Assembly (NCBI RefSeq): GCF_007828865.1
Contig: NZ_VIVK01000001.1
Coordinates: forward strand, 6,386,001 to 6,450,000
From: Kribbella amoyensis
GTDB lineage: Bacteria > Actinomycetota > Actinomycetes > Propionibacteriales > Kribbellaceae
DNA length: 64,000 bases
Reading direction: 5' to 3'
The position numbers and the translations under genes were made by a program. The notes beneath the pieces were generated by a model. It did not search any database. It was not told the DNA's origin and saw only the letters and a list, made by a program, of their open reading frames with translations. Shown here piece by piece: positions 1 to 8,452 of the stretch (position 1 is its first letter; the number at the start of each line of letters is the position of its first letter).

Positions 1-1
1 C

Positions 2-394
2 GACACCGACGAGAACGTGCTGCACGCGTTGCGGGCCGGGGCCAGCGGGTTCCTGCTGAAGGACACGCCGCCGGCGCAGATCGTCGAGGCGGTCCGGCGG
101 GTCGCGTCCGGTGATCCGATCCTGTCGCCGGCGATCACGCGGCGACTGATGGACCGGGCCGCCACGCAGGCGGACGCCCACACGAAGGCCCAGGACGCGC
201 TGTCCCGGCTCAGCCCGCGGGAGTACGACGTGATGCTGGCCGTCGCCCAGGGCAAGGCGAACGCCGACATCGCCACCGAGCTGTACATGAGCGTCGCCAC
301 GGTCAAGGCGCACATCTCGCACATCCTCACCAAGCTCGAACTCGGCAACCGGACCCAGATCGCGCTGCTCGCCCACGACGCCGGGCTGGCCTGA
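2..394 (+). CDS. NarL/FixJ-type response regulator, C-terminal part (5' end outside window)
   Basis: The reading frame is already open at the window edge, so only the end of the receiver domain and the whole output domain are present. The receiver tail keeps the conserved lysine in GFLLKDT. After a linker comes a LuxR/GerE helix-turn-helix (LSPREYDVM to about GNRTQIALL, last 65 residues). The family binds DNA when phosphorylated by a partner histidine kinase; no kinase is visible here and it may lie to the left. The gene is followed after 65 bases by a second regulator with a very similar receiver tail (GASGFLxKDT, then LSPxxTRRL), which suggests tandem duplication. Family assignment is firm; the target genes are unknown. 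Confidence 0.9.
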   Translation, partial: DTDENVLHALRAGASGFLLKDTPPAQIVEAVRRVASGDPILSPAITRRLMDRAATQADAHTKAQDALSRLSPREYDVMLAVAQGKANADIATELYMSVATVKAHISHILTKLELGNRTQIALLAHDAGLA

Positions 395-447
395 CCACAG
401 GTCGATGGCCAAGGTTCGATGACGGCGCCATTGACCGCGGCATGGCT

Positions 448-453
448 TAGCGT
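448..453 (+). promoter_or_regulatory. -10 hexamer TAGCGT, leaderless start of the response regulator
   Basis: TAGCGT ends 6 bases before the ATG at 460 and there is no Shine-Dalgarno sequence in between. This spacing would put the transcription start at the start codon. Confidence 0.5.
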
Positions 454-459
454 TGGCGC

Positions 460-1125
460 ATGATTCGGGTGTTGCTGGCCGACGACCAGGCGCTGGTACG
501 CGCGGGCTTCCGTTCCCTGCTGAACGCCGAGGACGACATCACCGTGATCGGCGAGGTGTCCGACGGGGCCGAGGCGGTCGAGGTCGCGCGGGCGGAGAAA
601 CCGGACGTCGTGCTGATGGACATCCGGATGCCCGGCACCGACGGGCTGGAGGCAACCCGCCAGATCGGGGCCGACGAGACGCTCTGCGACGTGCACGTGG
701 TGATCCTGACGACGTTCGACCTGGACGAGTACGTGTTCGAGGCGTTGCGGGTCGGGGCGAGCGGGTTCCTGGTCAAGGACACCGAGCCGGTGGAACTGCT
801 GCAGGCCGTCCGCGTGGTGGCCCGGGGTGACGCGCTGTTGTCGCCCGGGGTGACGCGGCGGCTGGTGGCCGAGTTCGCGTCCCGGAGCCGGCAGCCGCAT
901 GCGAGCAAGGAGCTCGACGTGCTGACGGACCGGGAGAAGGAGATCGTCGCGCTCGTCGGCGAAGGCCTGTCGAACGACGAGATCGCCGAGCGGCTGGTGC
1001 TCAGCCCGGCGACCGCGAAGACGCACGTCAGCCGCGCGATGGTGAAGCTCGGCGTCCGCGACCGCGCCCAGCTCGTCGTGGTCGCGTACCAGACCGGCCT
1101 CGTCCGCCCGGGCTGGCTGGGCTGA
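460..1125 (+). CDS. NarL/FixJ-type two-component response regulator
   Basis: This is a complete 221-residue regulator. The receiver domain (about 1-120) has the acidic pair at residues 8-9, the phosphoacceptor D54 in VLMDIRMPG, T86 in LTTFD and the lysine in FLVKDT. The LuxR-type helix-turn-helix (about 150-215) starts LTDREKEIVALV. An ABC transporter ATPase gene follows 92 bases later on the same strand, the arrangement seen for many actinobacterial kinase-regulator-ABC export modules, so control of that transporter is a reasonable inference. The ATG lies 6 bases after TAGCGT, so the mRNA is probably leaderless. No cognate kinase is visible in the window. Confidence 0.93.
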   Translation: MIRVLLADDQALVRAGFRSLLNAEDDITVIGEVSDGAEAVEVARAEKPDVVLMDIRMPGTDGLEATRQIGADETLCDVHVVILTTFDLDEYVFEALRVGASGFLVKDTEPVELLQAVRVVARGDALLSPGVTRRLVAEFASRSRQPHASKELDVLTDREKEIVALVGEGLSNDEIAERLVLSPATAKTHVSRAMVKLGVRDRAQLVVVAYQTGLVRPGWLG

Positions 1126-1217
1126 CCTCGGGCCATCCGGCGTACTCCCCCGGCGGTAGCTGAGGTCACTCCCCCGAGCCGACGCGACGGAGCGTGCCCG
1201 GACGGCACTGTCGGGGT

Positions 1218-2060
1218 ATGACCAAGACAGCGGAGCCTCTGGTGCGGGTCACCGGGCTGACCAAGCAATACGGCGACACCCTCGCGGTCGACGGCGTCGA
1301 TCTGACGGTGCGACCGGGTGAGGTGTACGGATTCCTCGGGCCGAACGGCGCCGGGAAGACCACGACCCTGCGGATCCTGACCGGCCTGATCTCGCCGACC
1401 AGCGGAACCGTCCGGGTCCTCGGCGGTGCGCCGGGACAGGCCCAGGTGCTCGCGCGGACCGGGTCGATGATCGAGTCGCCCGCGTTCTACCCGTACCTGT
1501 CCGGCCTCGACAACCTCCGGCTGCTCGCCGAGTACGCCGCGGTGCCGCGGCGCCGGATCGAGGAGGTGCTCACCCTCGTCGATCTCGCGGACCGCGCCAA
1601 GGACCGGTTCTCGACGTACTCCCTCGGGATGAAGCAGCGGCTCGGCGTGGCGGCCGCGTTGCTCAAGGATCCGGAGCTGGTGATCCTCGACGAGCCGACG
1701 AACGGGCTGGACCCGGCCGGGATGCGCGACATGCGGCAACTGATCCGCGAGCTCGGCACCGAAGGCCGGACCGTGGTGCTGTCGAGCCACCTGCTCGGCG
1801 AGGTCCAGCAGATCTGCGACCGGGTCGGCATCATCAGCGCCGGCCGGATGGTCGCCGAGCACGATGTCGACGACCTCCGCAACGACCGCGAACTGGTGAT
1901 CCAGGCCAGGCCCCTGGACCGCGCGCATTCCGTCCTCCGGGGTGCCAGGCGGTCAGGTTCGGCGGGTCGACGACGACGCCGCGGTCCACGTCGATCGGGC
2001 CGGGCGCCGCGATGCCCACACCGACCACGCGCTGCCGGGGTGCGCCCGCCTCCTCGATGA
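1218..2060 (+). CDS. ABC transporter ATP-binding protein with foreign C-terminal tail
   Basis: A cytoplasmic ATPase of the CcmA/DrrA type, which would power an exporter. From ATG 1218 it has Walker A GPNGAGKTT (41-49), the signature YSLGMKQRLG, Walker B LVILDEPTNGLDP and the switch histidine in SSHLLGE. The family-like sequence runs to about position 1940 (residue 241). After that the frame continues only as antisense of the neighbouring ROK gene, giving an arginine-rich tail of about 40 residues unlike any ABC protein. The permease gene expected next is absent. The ATPase fold looks complete, but the usual C-terminal extension and the membrane partner are lost, so function is doubtful. The upstream response regulators are likely former partners. 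Confidence 0.85.
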   Translation: MTKTAEPLVRVTGLTKQYGDTLAVDGVDLTVRPGEVYGFLGPNGAGKTTTLRILTGLISPTSGTVRVLGGAPGQAQVLARTGSMIESPAFYPYLSGLDNLRLLAEYAAVPRRRIEEVLTLVDLADRAKDRFSTYSLGMKQRLGVAAALLKDPELVILDEPTNGLDPAGMRDMRQLIRELGTEGRTVVLSSHLLGEVQQICDRVGIISAGRMVAEHDVDDLRNDRELVIQARPLDRAHSVLRGARRSGSAGRRRRRGPRRSGRAPRCPHRPRAAGVRPPPR

Positions 2061-2487
2061 CCTCTTCGACCGTCGCGGCGATCCCCGCGATCAGCTCGTC
2101 GGGATCGTCCGAGGCCGGCGTCTCACCGCTGCGCCGGGCGACCACCTCGCCGGTCAGGTCGAGCACGACCACGGTGACGACGGCGGGGTCCAGGTGCACG
2201 CCCACGGCGTACTGGCCGGTGGGTTCGAGCTCGAGCAGGGTGCGCGGCTTGCCGATCCCGGTGCCCTTCTGCCGGCCGGCCTCGCGGACCAGGCCGGCGT
2301 CGAGCAGGCGGCGGGTGATGTTGGAGATCGCCTGGCCGGACAGGCCGGTCGCGGCCGCCAGCTCGACCCGGCTCAGCCGCTGGTCGGCCCGCCGGATCGC
2401 GTCCAGTACGACGGTGTCGTTGAACCCGCCGACGCGGTCGAGGTTGGTCCCCCGGCGCACGACGGCAGGCCGCTGCTCCGTGCTCAC
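1834..2487 (-). pseudogene. Truncated ROK-family transcriptional regulator
   Basis: The start is GTG 2487, preceded by a GGGGGAG ribosome site. An N-terminal winged helix-turn-helix (about residues 13-75, LSRVELAAATGLSGQAISN) is followed by the beginning of the ROK sugar-kinase-like domain (YAVGVHLDPAVV, then GVGIAAPGPID). The family-like sequence stops at PNLTAWH, near 1942, about 182 residues in. ROK regulators are usually close to 390 residues, so the sugar-binding half, including the zinc-site motif, is missing. The remaining frame to 1834 is antisense of the ABC gene. The gene lies 29 bases after the GH36 glycosidase and was probably its local repressor. A remnant with an intact DNA-binding domain might still bind but could hardly sense a sugar. 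Confidence 0.8.
1930..1945. other. Tail-to-tail junction between two truncated genes
   Basis: Within about 15 bases, family-like coding sequence ends for the plus-strand ABC ATPase (last recognisable residues PLDRAHSVL) and for the minus-strand ROK regulator (last recognisable residues PNLTAWH). Neither gene has a natural stop here. A deletion joining the two genes, or an assembly join, is the simplest reading. No repeat or insertion-sequence end is visible at the point. Confidence 0.65.
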
Positions 2488-2516
2488 CGCTCCCCCTGTC
2501 CTGGCTTCACGGTCAC

Positions 2517-4088
2517 TCAGCCCGCGGCCGGATCCGCGCCCCACGGCAGCGACCAGTCGTAGTGGACGGTGCCGCTCGTGGTCCGCCAGTCGGTCGGCGT
2601 GGTGTTCACCAGCCAGTCGAGCGGCTCGATCGTGTCACCCCCACTGAGTGCCAACCGTATCCCGTCGCCGAGGTCCTGATCGGTCTGCTCGGTCCGGGCG
2701 GCCGGGTCCACGGACACGAAGAGCGCGCTTCCTGAACGGGCCACCAGGTCGAGGAACTTGCGGTTCAGCTCCCACGGCGTCTGCGGCGTACAGGCTACGC
2801 AGTCGGCGTCCAGGGTGAAGAACCGCTGGTGCTGCGGCAGCCGGAACGCGAGCGAGTTGACGCCCATCTTCCGGGTCCGCTCCCAGTCCCGGCCGGAGGT
2901 GTCGTCACCGGTCCGCTGCACGTCGACCAGGCCGGCCGCGAGGTGGCCGACGGTGTTGCACCCGATCAGGACCAGGCCGTCGCCCGCCGCCCGGATCTCC
3001 CGGTAGAGGTCGAGCACGATCTCGGCCGTCGTCCGGGCCGGATCGTGGAACTGCCAGCCTCCACCGGTCAGCCGGGCCCCCATCGCCGGACCGAACCGGC
3101 CGAACAGGTCGTAGCTGCTGAAGTCATGCTTGACCAGTTCGAACCCCCAGTCGCGGAACCGGGCCAGATCCGCCCGGACCAGGTCCAGCACCTCGGGGTA
3201 CGTCGGGTCGAGGGCACGCCCGGGTCCGTCCGCACGACCGGCCCGGCCCCACGGACCACTCTCGCGGGACAGCAACGGGCGGAACCACAGACCAGGACGG
3301 GCACCGAGCTCCTTGATCGCGGCGGCGGTCCCGGCCAGGTCGTCGAAGAGTCCGGGGATGCCGCTGTCCCACGGGCCACCGGAGCCGTTGCCGCCCGGGT
3401 TCCAGCCGTCGTCGACGACGCTGAACGGCTTGACCGGATGCCCGTCGGCCAGCTCGACGATCGTGGCCGCGTCCTGGAGGACGGCCTTCTCGTCGAAGTT
3501 CTCGCCGTACGCGTAGTACCAGTTGTTCGCGCCGACCACCGGAGTCGGATCCGGACGCGACGAAAGGCGCGAGCTCATCGCCTCGACGGCGGCGTTCAGC
3601 GTCAGCCACGGCGTCCCGGCGTCCTCGAACTGCCGGACGACGGCCGCGGTCAGGGTGCGCCCGCCCAACCGGGTCGGGCCGCCGCCGTTGCGCAGGTCGA
3701 GCCAGAGCGTGATGCCGTCGGGGTCGACGGTCCAGGAGCAGAACGCGCTCGGCTGGACGTCCACGCCCATCCCGGTCGTGGTCCCACTCGCGCGGTCGTG
3801 GGCGAGGAAATACCACGGGAGGAAGCGATCGGGTTGCAGGTGACGCCACTGCAGATCGCCGTACGACCGCTCCCACGCGTCGCCGAGGACGAGGGTCTCC
3901 GGGGAGACCCGCTCGTCCCAGCGCACCGCGACCCGGGAGACGTCGCCGGCCGCACCGACACCGATCTCACCATCGGCCGACCAGGTGACCTCGACGCCGG
4001 CCGTGGTCCAGCGGTGACCGGCGGGGACGGCCGGGACCAGGCGGTCGGCGGGACCGGCCTGGACGAAGACCTTGCTGGGCTCTCTCAC
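2517..4088 (-). CDS. GH36-type glycoside hydrolase (alpha-galactosidase-like)
   Basis: A 523-residue soluble protein without a signal peptide. The layout fits clan GH-D: an N-terminal beta-rich part, then a TIM barrel. The sequence NNWYYAYGENF, the stretch SVVDDGWN, the presumed nucleophile aspartate in LVKHDFSSYD and the presumed acid/base aspartate region TGDDTSGRDW are visible. It would hydrolyse an alpha-galactoside or related sugar inside the cell; the exact substrate cannot be told from sequence. The GTG start follows GGAGGAGA. The truncated ROK regulator lies 29 bases downstream on the same strand, and a sugar-type oxidoreductase is divergent, suggesting a small sugar-use locus. Family confidence is good; specificity is uncertain. 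Confidence 0.78.
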   Translation of the reverse strand: MREPSKVFVQAGPADRLVPAVPAGHRWTTAGVEVTWSADGEIGVGAAGDVSRVAVRWDERVSPETLVLGDAWERSYGDLQWRHLQPDRFLPWYFLAHDRASGTTTGMGVDVQPSAFCSWTVDPDGITLWLDLRNGGGPTRLGGRTLTAAVVRQFEDAGTPWLTLNAAVEAMSSRLSSRPDPTPVVGANNWYYAYGENFDEKAVLQDAATIVELADGHPVKPFSVVDDGWNPGGNGSGGPWDSGIPGLFDDLAGTAAAIKELGARPGLWFRPLLSRESGPWGRAGRADGPGRALDPTYPEVLDLVRADLARFRDWGFELVKHDFSSYDLFGRFGPAMGARLTGGGWQFHDPARTTAEIVLDLYREIRAAGDGLVLIGCNTVGHLAAGLVDVQRTGDDTSGRDWERTRKMGVNSLAFRLPQHQRFFTLDADCVACTPQTPWELNRKFLDLVARSGSALFVSVDPAARTEQTDQDLGDGIRLALSGGDTIEPLDWLVNTTPTDWRTTSGTVHYDWSLPWGADPAAG

Positions 4089-4179
4089 GCGGACTCTCCT
4101 CCACCTGGCCGTCCTGCGCTGCCTGCACCGAGGGCGGGACGAACCGGCGCTCGGGCGACGAGGACGATTTACCCCACAG

Positions 4180-4209
4180 ACTTTAGTTATTGCTTCGAAG
4201 CAGGGTCAA
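4180..4209 (-). promoter_or_regulatory. Promoter of the GH36 gene with palindromic operator in the spacer
   Basis: Read on the minus strand, TTGACC (4209-4204) and TAAAGT (4185-4180) are separated by 18 bases. The 12-base perfect palindrome TGCTTCGAAGCA (4191-4202) lies within that spacer, where a bound repressor would exclude RNA polymerase. The ROK regulator of the locus is the likely ligand, by inference. Confidence 0.6.
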
Positions 4210-4215
4210 GATGCT

Positions 4216-4245
4216 TTGACGGACCGCCGCGCGCTGCGATAGACA
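4216..4245 (+). promoter_or_regulatory. Promoter of the Gfo/Idh/MocA gene
   Basis: TTGACG (4216-4221) and TAGACA (4240-4245) are spaced 18 bases apart, with the palindrome at 4191-4202 just upstream. The same operator could therefore serve both divergent transcripts. Confidence 0.45.
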
Positions 4246-4291
4246 AAGGTCCGACCGTTGATGGTAAACGCTTCCCCCGCCTGGAGGACCC

Positions 4292-5401
4292 ATGCCCCCG
4301 TACCGCGTCGCGATCGTCGGGGCCGGCGGCATCGCCTCGGCCCACGCCAACGCCCTGACCGGTGCCCGGGATTCCGCCGGTGGCGCCCGGGCCGAGCTGG
4401 TCGCCGCGGTCGACGTGGACCTGGCCCGGGCGAAGGAGTTCGCCGAGACCTGGTCGATGCCGCTGGCCACCACGAGCCTGGCCGAGGCGCTCGCGGCCGG
4501 CGAGGGGATCGACCTGGTCCACATCTGCACGCCACCCGGGAGCCACGTCGCCCTGGCGAAGGAAGCCCTGGCCGCCGGCGCGACCGCGGTGGTGGAGAAG
4601 CCGCTGGCCGTGTCGCTCGCGGCGGTGGACGAGTTGCTCGCGGCCGAAGCGGACTCCCCCGGGTTCGTGGCGGTGGTCTCGCAGCACCGATTCGGGTCGG
4701 GCGCACGCCGGTTGCGCGGCATCGTCGAGTCGGAGGCGTTCGGGCGGCCGTTGATCGCGACCTGCCACACCCAGTGGTACCGGGACGCGGCGTACTTCGC
4801 GGTGCCGTGGCGCGGGTCGTTCGAGATCGAGGGCGGCGGGCCGACGATGGGTCACGGCATCCACCAGATGGACCTGCTGCTGGCGACGCTCGGCGAGTGG
4901 TCCGAGGTGACCGCGATCGCGGCCCGGACGTCCCGCGACACCGGGACCGAGGACGTGTCGATGGCGCTGGTCCGCTTCGGGTCCGGGGTGCTCGCGAGCG
5001 TCGTGAACTCGGTCGTCTCCCCGCGCGAGACCTCGACGCTGCGGTTCGACTTCGAGCACGCGACCGTCGAGCTCGAGCACCTGTACGGGTACTCGGACGA
5101 CGATTTCACCGTGACGGCCGCGCCCGGGTTCGAGGACGAGGTCGCGGCCACCTGGGCCGAAGGACCGAGCGGTCAGCCGAGTGGCCACAGTCCGCAGGTG
5201 AGCGCCGCCCTGGACGCGCTGGACTCCGGCCAGGCGCCGCCGGTGACGCTGGCGGCGGCCCGGGTGACGTTGGAGCTGGTGGCCGCGATCTACAAGTCCG
5301 CGTTCACGGCTCGGCCGGTCCGCCGGGGCGAGATCACCGCCGACGACCCGTTCTGGGCCCGGATGGACGGCACCGGGGTGCCGTGGGCGGTCAGGAGCTG
5401 A
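4292..5401 (+). CDS. Gfo/Idh/MocA-family NAD(P)-dependent oxidoreductase
   Basis: A 369-residue two-domain dehydrogenase. The N-terminal Rossmann fold has the dinucleotide-binding turn VGAGGIAS (9-16), and the family lysine sits in VVEKPLAVS (about 107-115). The C-terminal alpha/beta domain carries GGGPTMGHGIHQMD with the likely catalytic histidine. Such enzymes oxidise or reduce sugars and inositols. The ATG has a good GGAGGA site 6 bases upstream. It is divergent from the GH36 glycosidase and may act on the released sugar (inference). Its stop overlaps the tail of the convergent PLP enzyme gene by 11 bases. Confidence 0.88.
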   Translation: MPPYRVAIVGAGGIASAHANALTGARDSAGGARAELVAAVDVDLARAKEFAETWSMPLATTSLAEALAAGEGIDLVHICTPPGSHVALAKEALAAGATAVVEKPLAVSLAAVDELLAAEADSPGFVAVVSQHRFGSGARRLRGIVESEAFGRPLIATCHTQWYRDAAYFAVPWRGSFEIEGGGPTMGHGIHQMDLLLATLGEWSEVTAIAARTSRDTGTEDVSMALVRFGSGVLASVVNSVVSPRETSTLRFDFEHATVELEHLYGYSDDDFTVTAAPGFEDEVAATWAEGPSGQPSGHSPQVSAALDALDSGQAPPVTLAAARVTLELVAAIYKSAFTARPVRRGEITADDPFWARMDGTGVPWAVRS

Positions 5402-6581
5402 GGTCCTGGACCGCCTCGACCAGGCGGTCCACGTCGGCCTGGTTCGTGTACGGGGCGAGCCCGGCGCGGACGGCCCCGGTGTCGCCCAGACCGAGGTGCC
5501 GTGACGGCTCGATCGCGTAGAAGGCGCCGGCCGGTGCGTTGATGCCACGCTCGGCGAGTTTCGCGGCGACCTCGGCGGACTCGTACCCGGCGACGGAGAA
5601 CAACAGGGTCGGCGTCCGGTGCCGCGCGTGGCCGTAGAGGGTGACCGCGTCGATCGCGGCGAGCCGTGATTCGAGGTCGGCGCGCAGCACGTCCTCGTAC
5701 GCCTCCAGCAGCTCGAGCGAACTCCGCAACCGCGCTCTCGTGGTGTCCCCGTCGCCCCCGAGTCCGGCGATGAACTCGACGGCCGCGGTCGTCCCGGCGA
5801 GGAGTTCGTACGGGAGGGTGCCGAGCTCGAAGCGTTCCGGGACGACGTCGGTCGACGGGAGGAGCTTGTCCGGCCGAAGGGTCTCCAGCAACGCCGGCGC
5901 GGCAGCGAGTACGCCGCAGTGCGGGCCGAAGAACTTGTACGGCGAGCAGAGGTAGAAGTCGCCGACCGTGGCGTCGACCGGCGCGTGGGCGGTGAGGTGG
6001 ACGCCGTCGACATAGAAGAGCGCGCCGGCATCGCGGACGAGCGGGGCGAGACTCTCCAGGTCGGGCCGGGTGCCGAGCAGGTTGGAGGCGGCGGTCACGG
6101 CGACGAGCCTCGTCCGGTCGGACAGCAGCGGGGCCAGGTCGTCGAGCTCGGAGGTCTCCGGGTCGAACCCGAGCCGGCGAACCGTCGCGCCGGTGGCCTC
6201 GGCGGCCTGGACCCACGGGCGGACGTTCGCGTCGTGGTCGAGCCGGGTGACGACGACCTCGTCGCCCGGGCGCCAGGTCTTGGCAAGGGTGCGGGCGAAG
6301 TCGTACGTCAGTTGGGTCATGCTGCGGCCGAAGACGATGCCGCGGGGATCCGCGCCGAGCAGGTCCGCCATCGCCTGGCGGGCGGTCAGCACGATCTCGT
6401 CCGCCAGGCGCTCGGCCGGGGTGAGCCGGCCCCGGTTCGCGAGCGCCGACACCATCGTCCGGGCCACCGTGTCGGCGACCACCTGCGGCGTCTGCGAGCC
6501 ACCGGGCCCGTCGAAATGCGCCGCACCCTCCGCCAGTCCCGGGAACTGCTTCCGGACGGCCTCGACCTCGAATGTACCCAT
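5391..6581 (-). CDS. Cysteine desulfurase-like class V aminotransferase
   Basis: A PLP-dependent fold-type I enzyme of the NifS/IscS-like group, about 396 residues. Visible features are FDGPGGSQTP near the N-terminus, the cofactor region FGRSMTQLTYDFAR, the aspartate/histidine segment FYVDGVHLTAHAPVD and the Schiff-base lysine in YLCSPYKFFGPHCG. There is no obvious Cys-loop of housekeeping IscS, so it looks like the less characterised desulfurase-like subfamily; the true substrate is unknown. I chose ATG 6581 because GGGAGAGG lies 9 bases upstream; ATG 6590 touches that site directly. No Fe-S assembly genes are nearby. It is divergent from an EamA-type transporter. Confidence 0.85.
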   Translation of the reverse strand: MGTFEVEAVRKQFPGLAEGAAHFDGPGGSQTPQVVADTVARTMVSALANRGRLTPAERLADEIVLTARQAMADLLGADPRGIVFGRSMTQLTYDFARTLAKTWRPGDEVVVTRLDHDANVRPWVQAAEATGATVRRLGFDPETSELDDLAPLLSDRTRLVAVTAASNLLGTRPDLESLAPLVRDAGALFYVDGVHLTAHAPVDATVGDFYLCSPYKFFGPHCGVLAAAPALLETLRPDKLLPSTDVVPERFELGTLPYELLAGTTAAVEFIAGLGGDGDTTRARLRSSLELLEAYEDVLRADLESRLAAIDAVTLYGHARHRTPTLLFSVAGYESAEVAAKLAERGINAPAGAFYAIEPSRHLGLGDTGAVRAGLAPYTNQADVDRLVEAVQDLSS

Positions 6582-6672
6582 GCCGGTCATCCTCTCCCAC
6601 CGGTCCGACAGCAGACAGAGGCCGGTCCGGATTCGGATATCGGGACGCGAAATGTCGGGATCGTGGTGCAGG

Positions 6673-7653
6673 ATGTCAGGAGTGAGCACACTGACGACTC
6701 CTGACAGGCCCCCGGTCCGGGCCTGGCTTCCCACCATGCTGACCCTGGCCGCGATCTGGGGCTGCTCGTTCCTGTTCATCTCGGTCGGGGTGCGGGAACT
6801 GCATCCGATGTACCTCGCCCTCGGCCGCGTCCTCTGCGGGTCGCTCGCGCTGCTGGTGATCCTGGCGATCAAGCGGGAGTCGTTGCCCCGGGAGCCGCGG
6901 ATCTGGGCGCACACGTTCGTGCTCGGCGCGATCGGTTCGGCGATCCCGTGGACCCTGTTCGGGTACGGCGAACAGCGGGTGCCGTCGTTGCTCGCCGGGA
7001 TCTGGAACGGGATCACCCCGTTGATCGTGCTGCCGGTGGCGGTGCTGGTGTTCCGGACCGAGAAGTTCACCGTCCAGCGGGTGCTCGGTCTGCTGGTCGG
7101 GTTCGCCGGGATGATGGTCGTGCTCGGCGCCTGGAACCTGGAGGGCGGCGCCGACCTGACCGGCCAGCTGCTGTGCATGACGGCCGCCTTCTTCTACGGC
7201 ATCGCGGTCCCGTACCAGAAGAAGTTCGTCGCCGGCAGCCAGCTCTCCGGGACCGCGCTCTCGGCGGGCCTGCTGCTCTGCGCGACGGTTCAGCTCGCCG
7301 TGGTCGCGCCGATCGTGACCGGGACGGCCCCGCCGGCGCCGTGGTCGTTGTCCGCCGAGGTGATCGGCAGCGTGGTCGCGCTGGGAGCGCTCGGCAGCGG
7401 GATCGCCTTCGTGCTCAGCCTGCGCAACATCCGGCTGATCGGCGCGAGCATGGCCTCGATGGTCACCTACCTGATGCCGATCTTCGCGATCGCCGTCGGC
7501 GTCGCGGTGCTGGACGAGCACCTCACCTGGTACCAGCCGGTCGGGGCGTTGATCGTGCTCACCGGCGTCGCGGTCTCGCAGGGGGTGCTGCGCTCGTTCC
7601 GGCTGCGACGGCCGAAAACCCCGCTACCGGTCGAGGCCACTCCGGTACCGTGA
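6673..7653 (+). CDS. EamA/DMT-family transporter
   Basis: A ten-helix drug/metabolite transporter of 326 residues, made of two EamA repeats (about 12-150 and 160-305). Hydrophobic segments include LTLAAIWGCSFLFISVGV, VLCGSLALLVILAI and FAIAVGVAVL. It probably exports or imports a small polar metabolite; the substrate is not deducible. ATG 6673 and GTG 6682 are both possible starts; the second has AGGA 8 bases upstream. The gene is divergent from the cysteine desulfurase-like gene, with which it may share a promoter region. Confidence 0.88.
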   Translation: MSGVSTLTTPDRPPVRAWLPTMLTLAAIWGCSFLFISVGVRELHPMYLALGRVLCGSLALLVILAIKRESLPREPRIWAHTFVLGAIGSAIPWTLFGYGEQRVPSLLAGIWNGITPLIVLPVAVLVFRTEKFTVQRVLGLLVGFAGMMVVLGAWNLEGGADLTGQLLCMTAAFFYGIAVPYQKKFVAGSQLSGTALSAGLLLCATVQLAVVAPIVTGTAPPAPWSLSAEVIGSVVALGALGSGIAFVLSLRNIRLIGASMASMVTYLMPIFAIAVGVAVLDEHLTWYQPVGALIVLTGVAVSQGVLRSFRLRRPKTPLPVEATPVP

Positions 7654-7756
7654 GCTGAGTGGCGCCGTGGCAGCCGGGGGGAGAAGGCCGGCCACGACGC
7701 GGTGCCGCGCTCGTCAGCAGCGCACAACACACCAGCGCTCAGCATCAGGGGGAAGC

Positions 7757-8413
7757 ATGAACGCAAGCGCACAACCGGATACGCACAAGATGGTCGTAGT
7801 GCATCGGGTGTTCCGGCGGGAGTTCCGGATCCTGCCGGACCTGATCACGCAGGTGCCGGAGGGGGACACACAGCGGGCGAAGCTGCTCGCCGGGCACCTC
7901 GCCGACATCGTCACCGCGTTGCACCACCACCACGAGGCCGAGGACGAGCTGCTCTGGCCGCCGTTGCTGGAGCGGGCGCAACCGCACCAGGAACTGGTGC
8001 ACCGGATGGAGAAGCAGCACGCGGCGCTGTCCGACGCGCTCGGCCGGATCGAGAAGCTGGGGCCGATCTGGGCCGCGACCGCGCGGAAGAACGACGGGGA
8101 GCGGCTCGCGTCGGCGCTTCGGGACGCCTCGGCGGTGCTGGACCAGCACATGGCCGAGGAGGAGGCCGAGATCCTGCCGATCGTGCGGGAGAACCTCACC
8201 GTCGCCGAGTGGGAGGCGATCGGAGAACGGGCGGCGACCCAGCTCAAGGACAAGCGTAAGCAGCTGCTCCTGCTCGGCGCCTTGCTGGAGGAGGCCACGC
8301 CTGAGGAGGAGCGGGTCTTCCTGGCTGACCTGCCGACTCCGGTCCGGGTGCTGTGGAAGATCGCGGGGCGCCGGCAGTACGCCGCGTACGCCCGTGTCGT
8401 GCGGACCGCCTGA
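7757..8413 (+). CDS. Hemerythrin HHE domain-containing protein
   Basis: A 218-residue cytoplasmic protein. The N-terminal four-helix bundle carries the expected metal ligands: H in VVVHRVFRREF, the HHHHEAEDELLW cluster (about residues 55-66), H in RMEKQHAALSD and the final LDQHMAEEEAEILP. Hemerythrin domains bind a di-iron centre and sense or bind oxygen or related small ligands. The start is the ATG preceded by GGGGGAAGC. The C-terminal 50 residues are charged and of unknown role. It stands alone between two transporter genes. Confidence 0.88.
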   Translation: MNASAQPDTHKMVVVHRVFRREFRILPDLITQVPEGDTQRAKLLAGHLADIVTALHHHHEAEDELLWPPLLERAQPHQELVHRMEKQHAALSDALGRIEKLGPIWAATARKNDGERLASALRDASAVLDQHMAEEEAEILPIVRENLTVAEWEAIGERAATQLKDKRKQLLLLGALLEEATPEEERVFLADLPTPVRVLWKIAGRRQYAAYARVVRTA

Positions 8414-8424
8414 CCTACTCCCCG

Positions 8425-8452
8425 CCTCCGCCGTCGTCAGCCGCGGCGGAGG
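8425..8452. terminator. Bidirectional hairpin between convergent genes
   Basis: CCTCCGCCG (8425-8433) and CGGCGGAGG (8444-8452) form a perfect 9-bp stem. It sits between the stops of the hemerythrin gene and the convergent YdcZ-type gene and overlaps the last codons of the latter. No strong T-tract follows on either strand. Confidence 0.4.

Noticed and set aside
1..1125. Sensor histidine kinase for the two response regulators
   Set aside because: No kinase sequence is present in the window; it may lie to the left of position 1.
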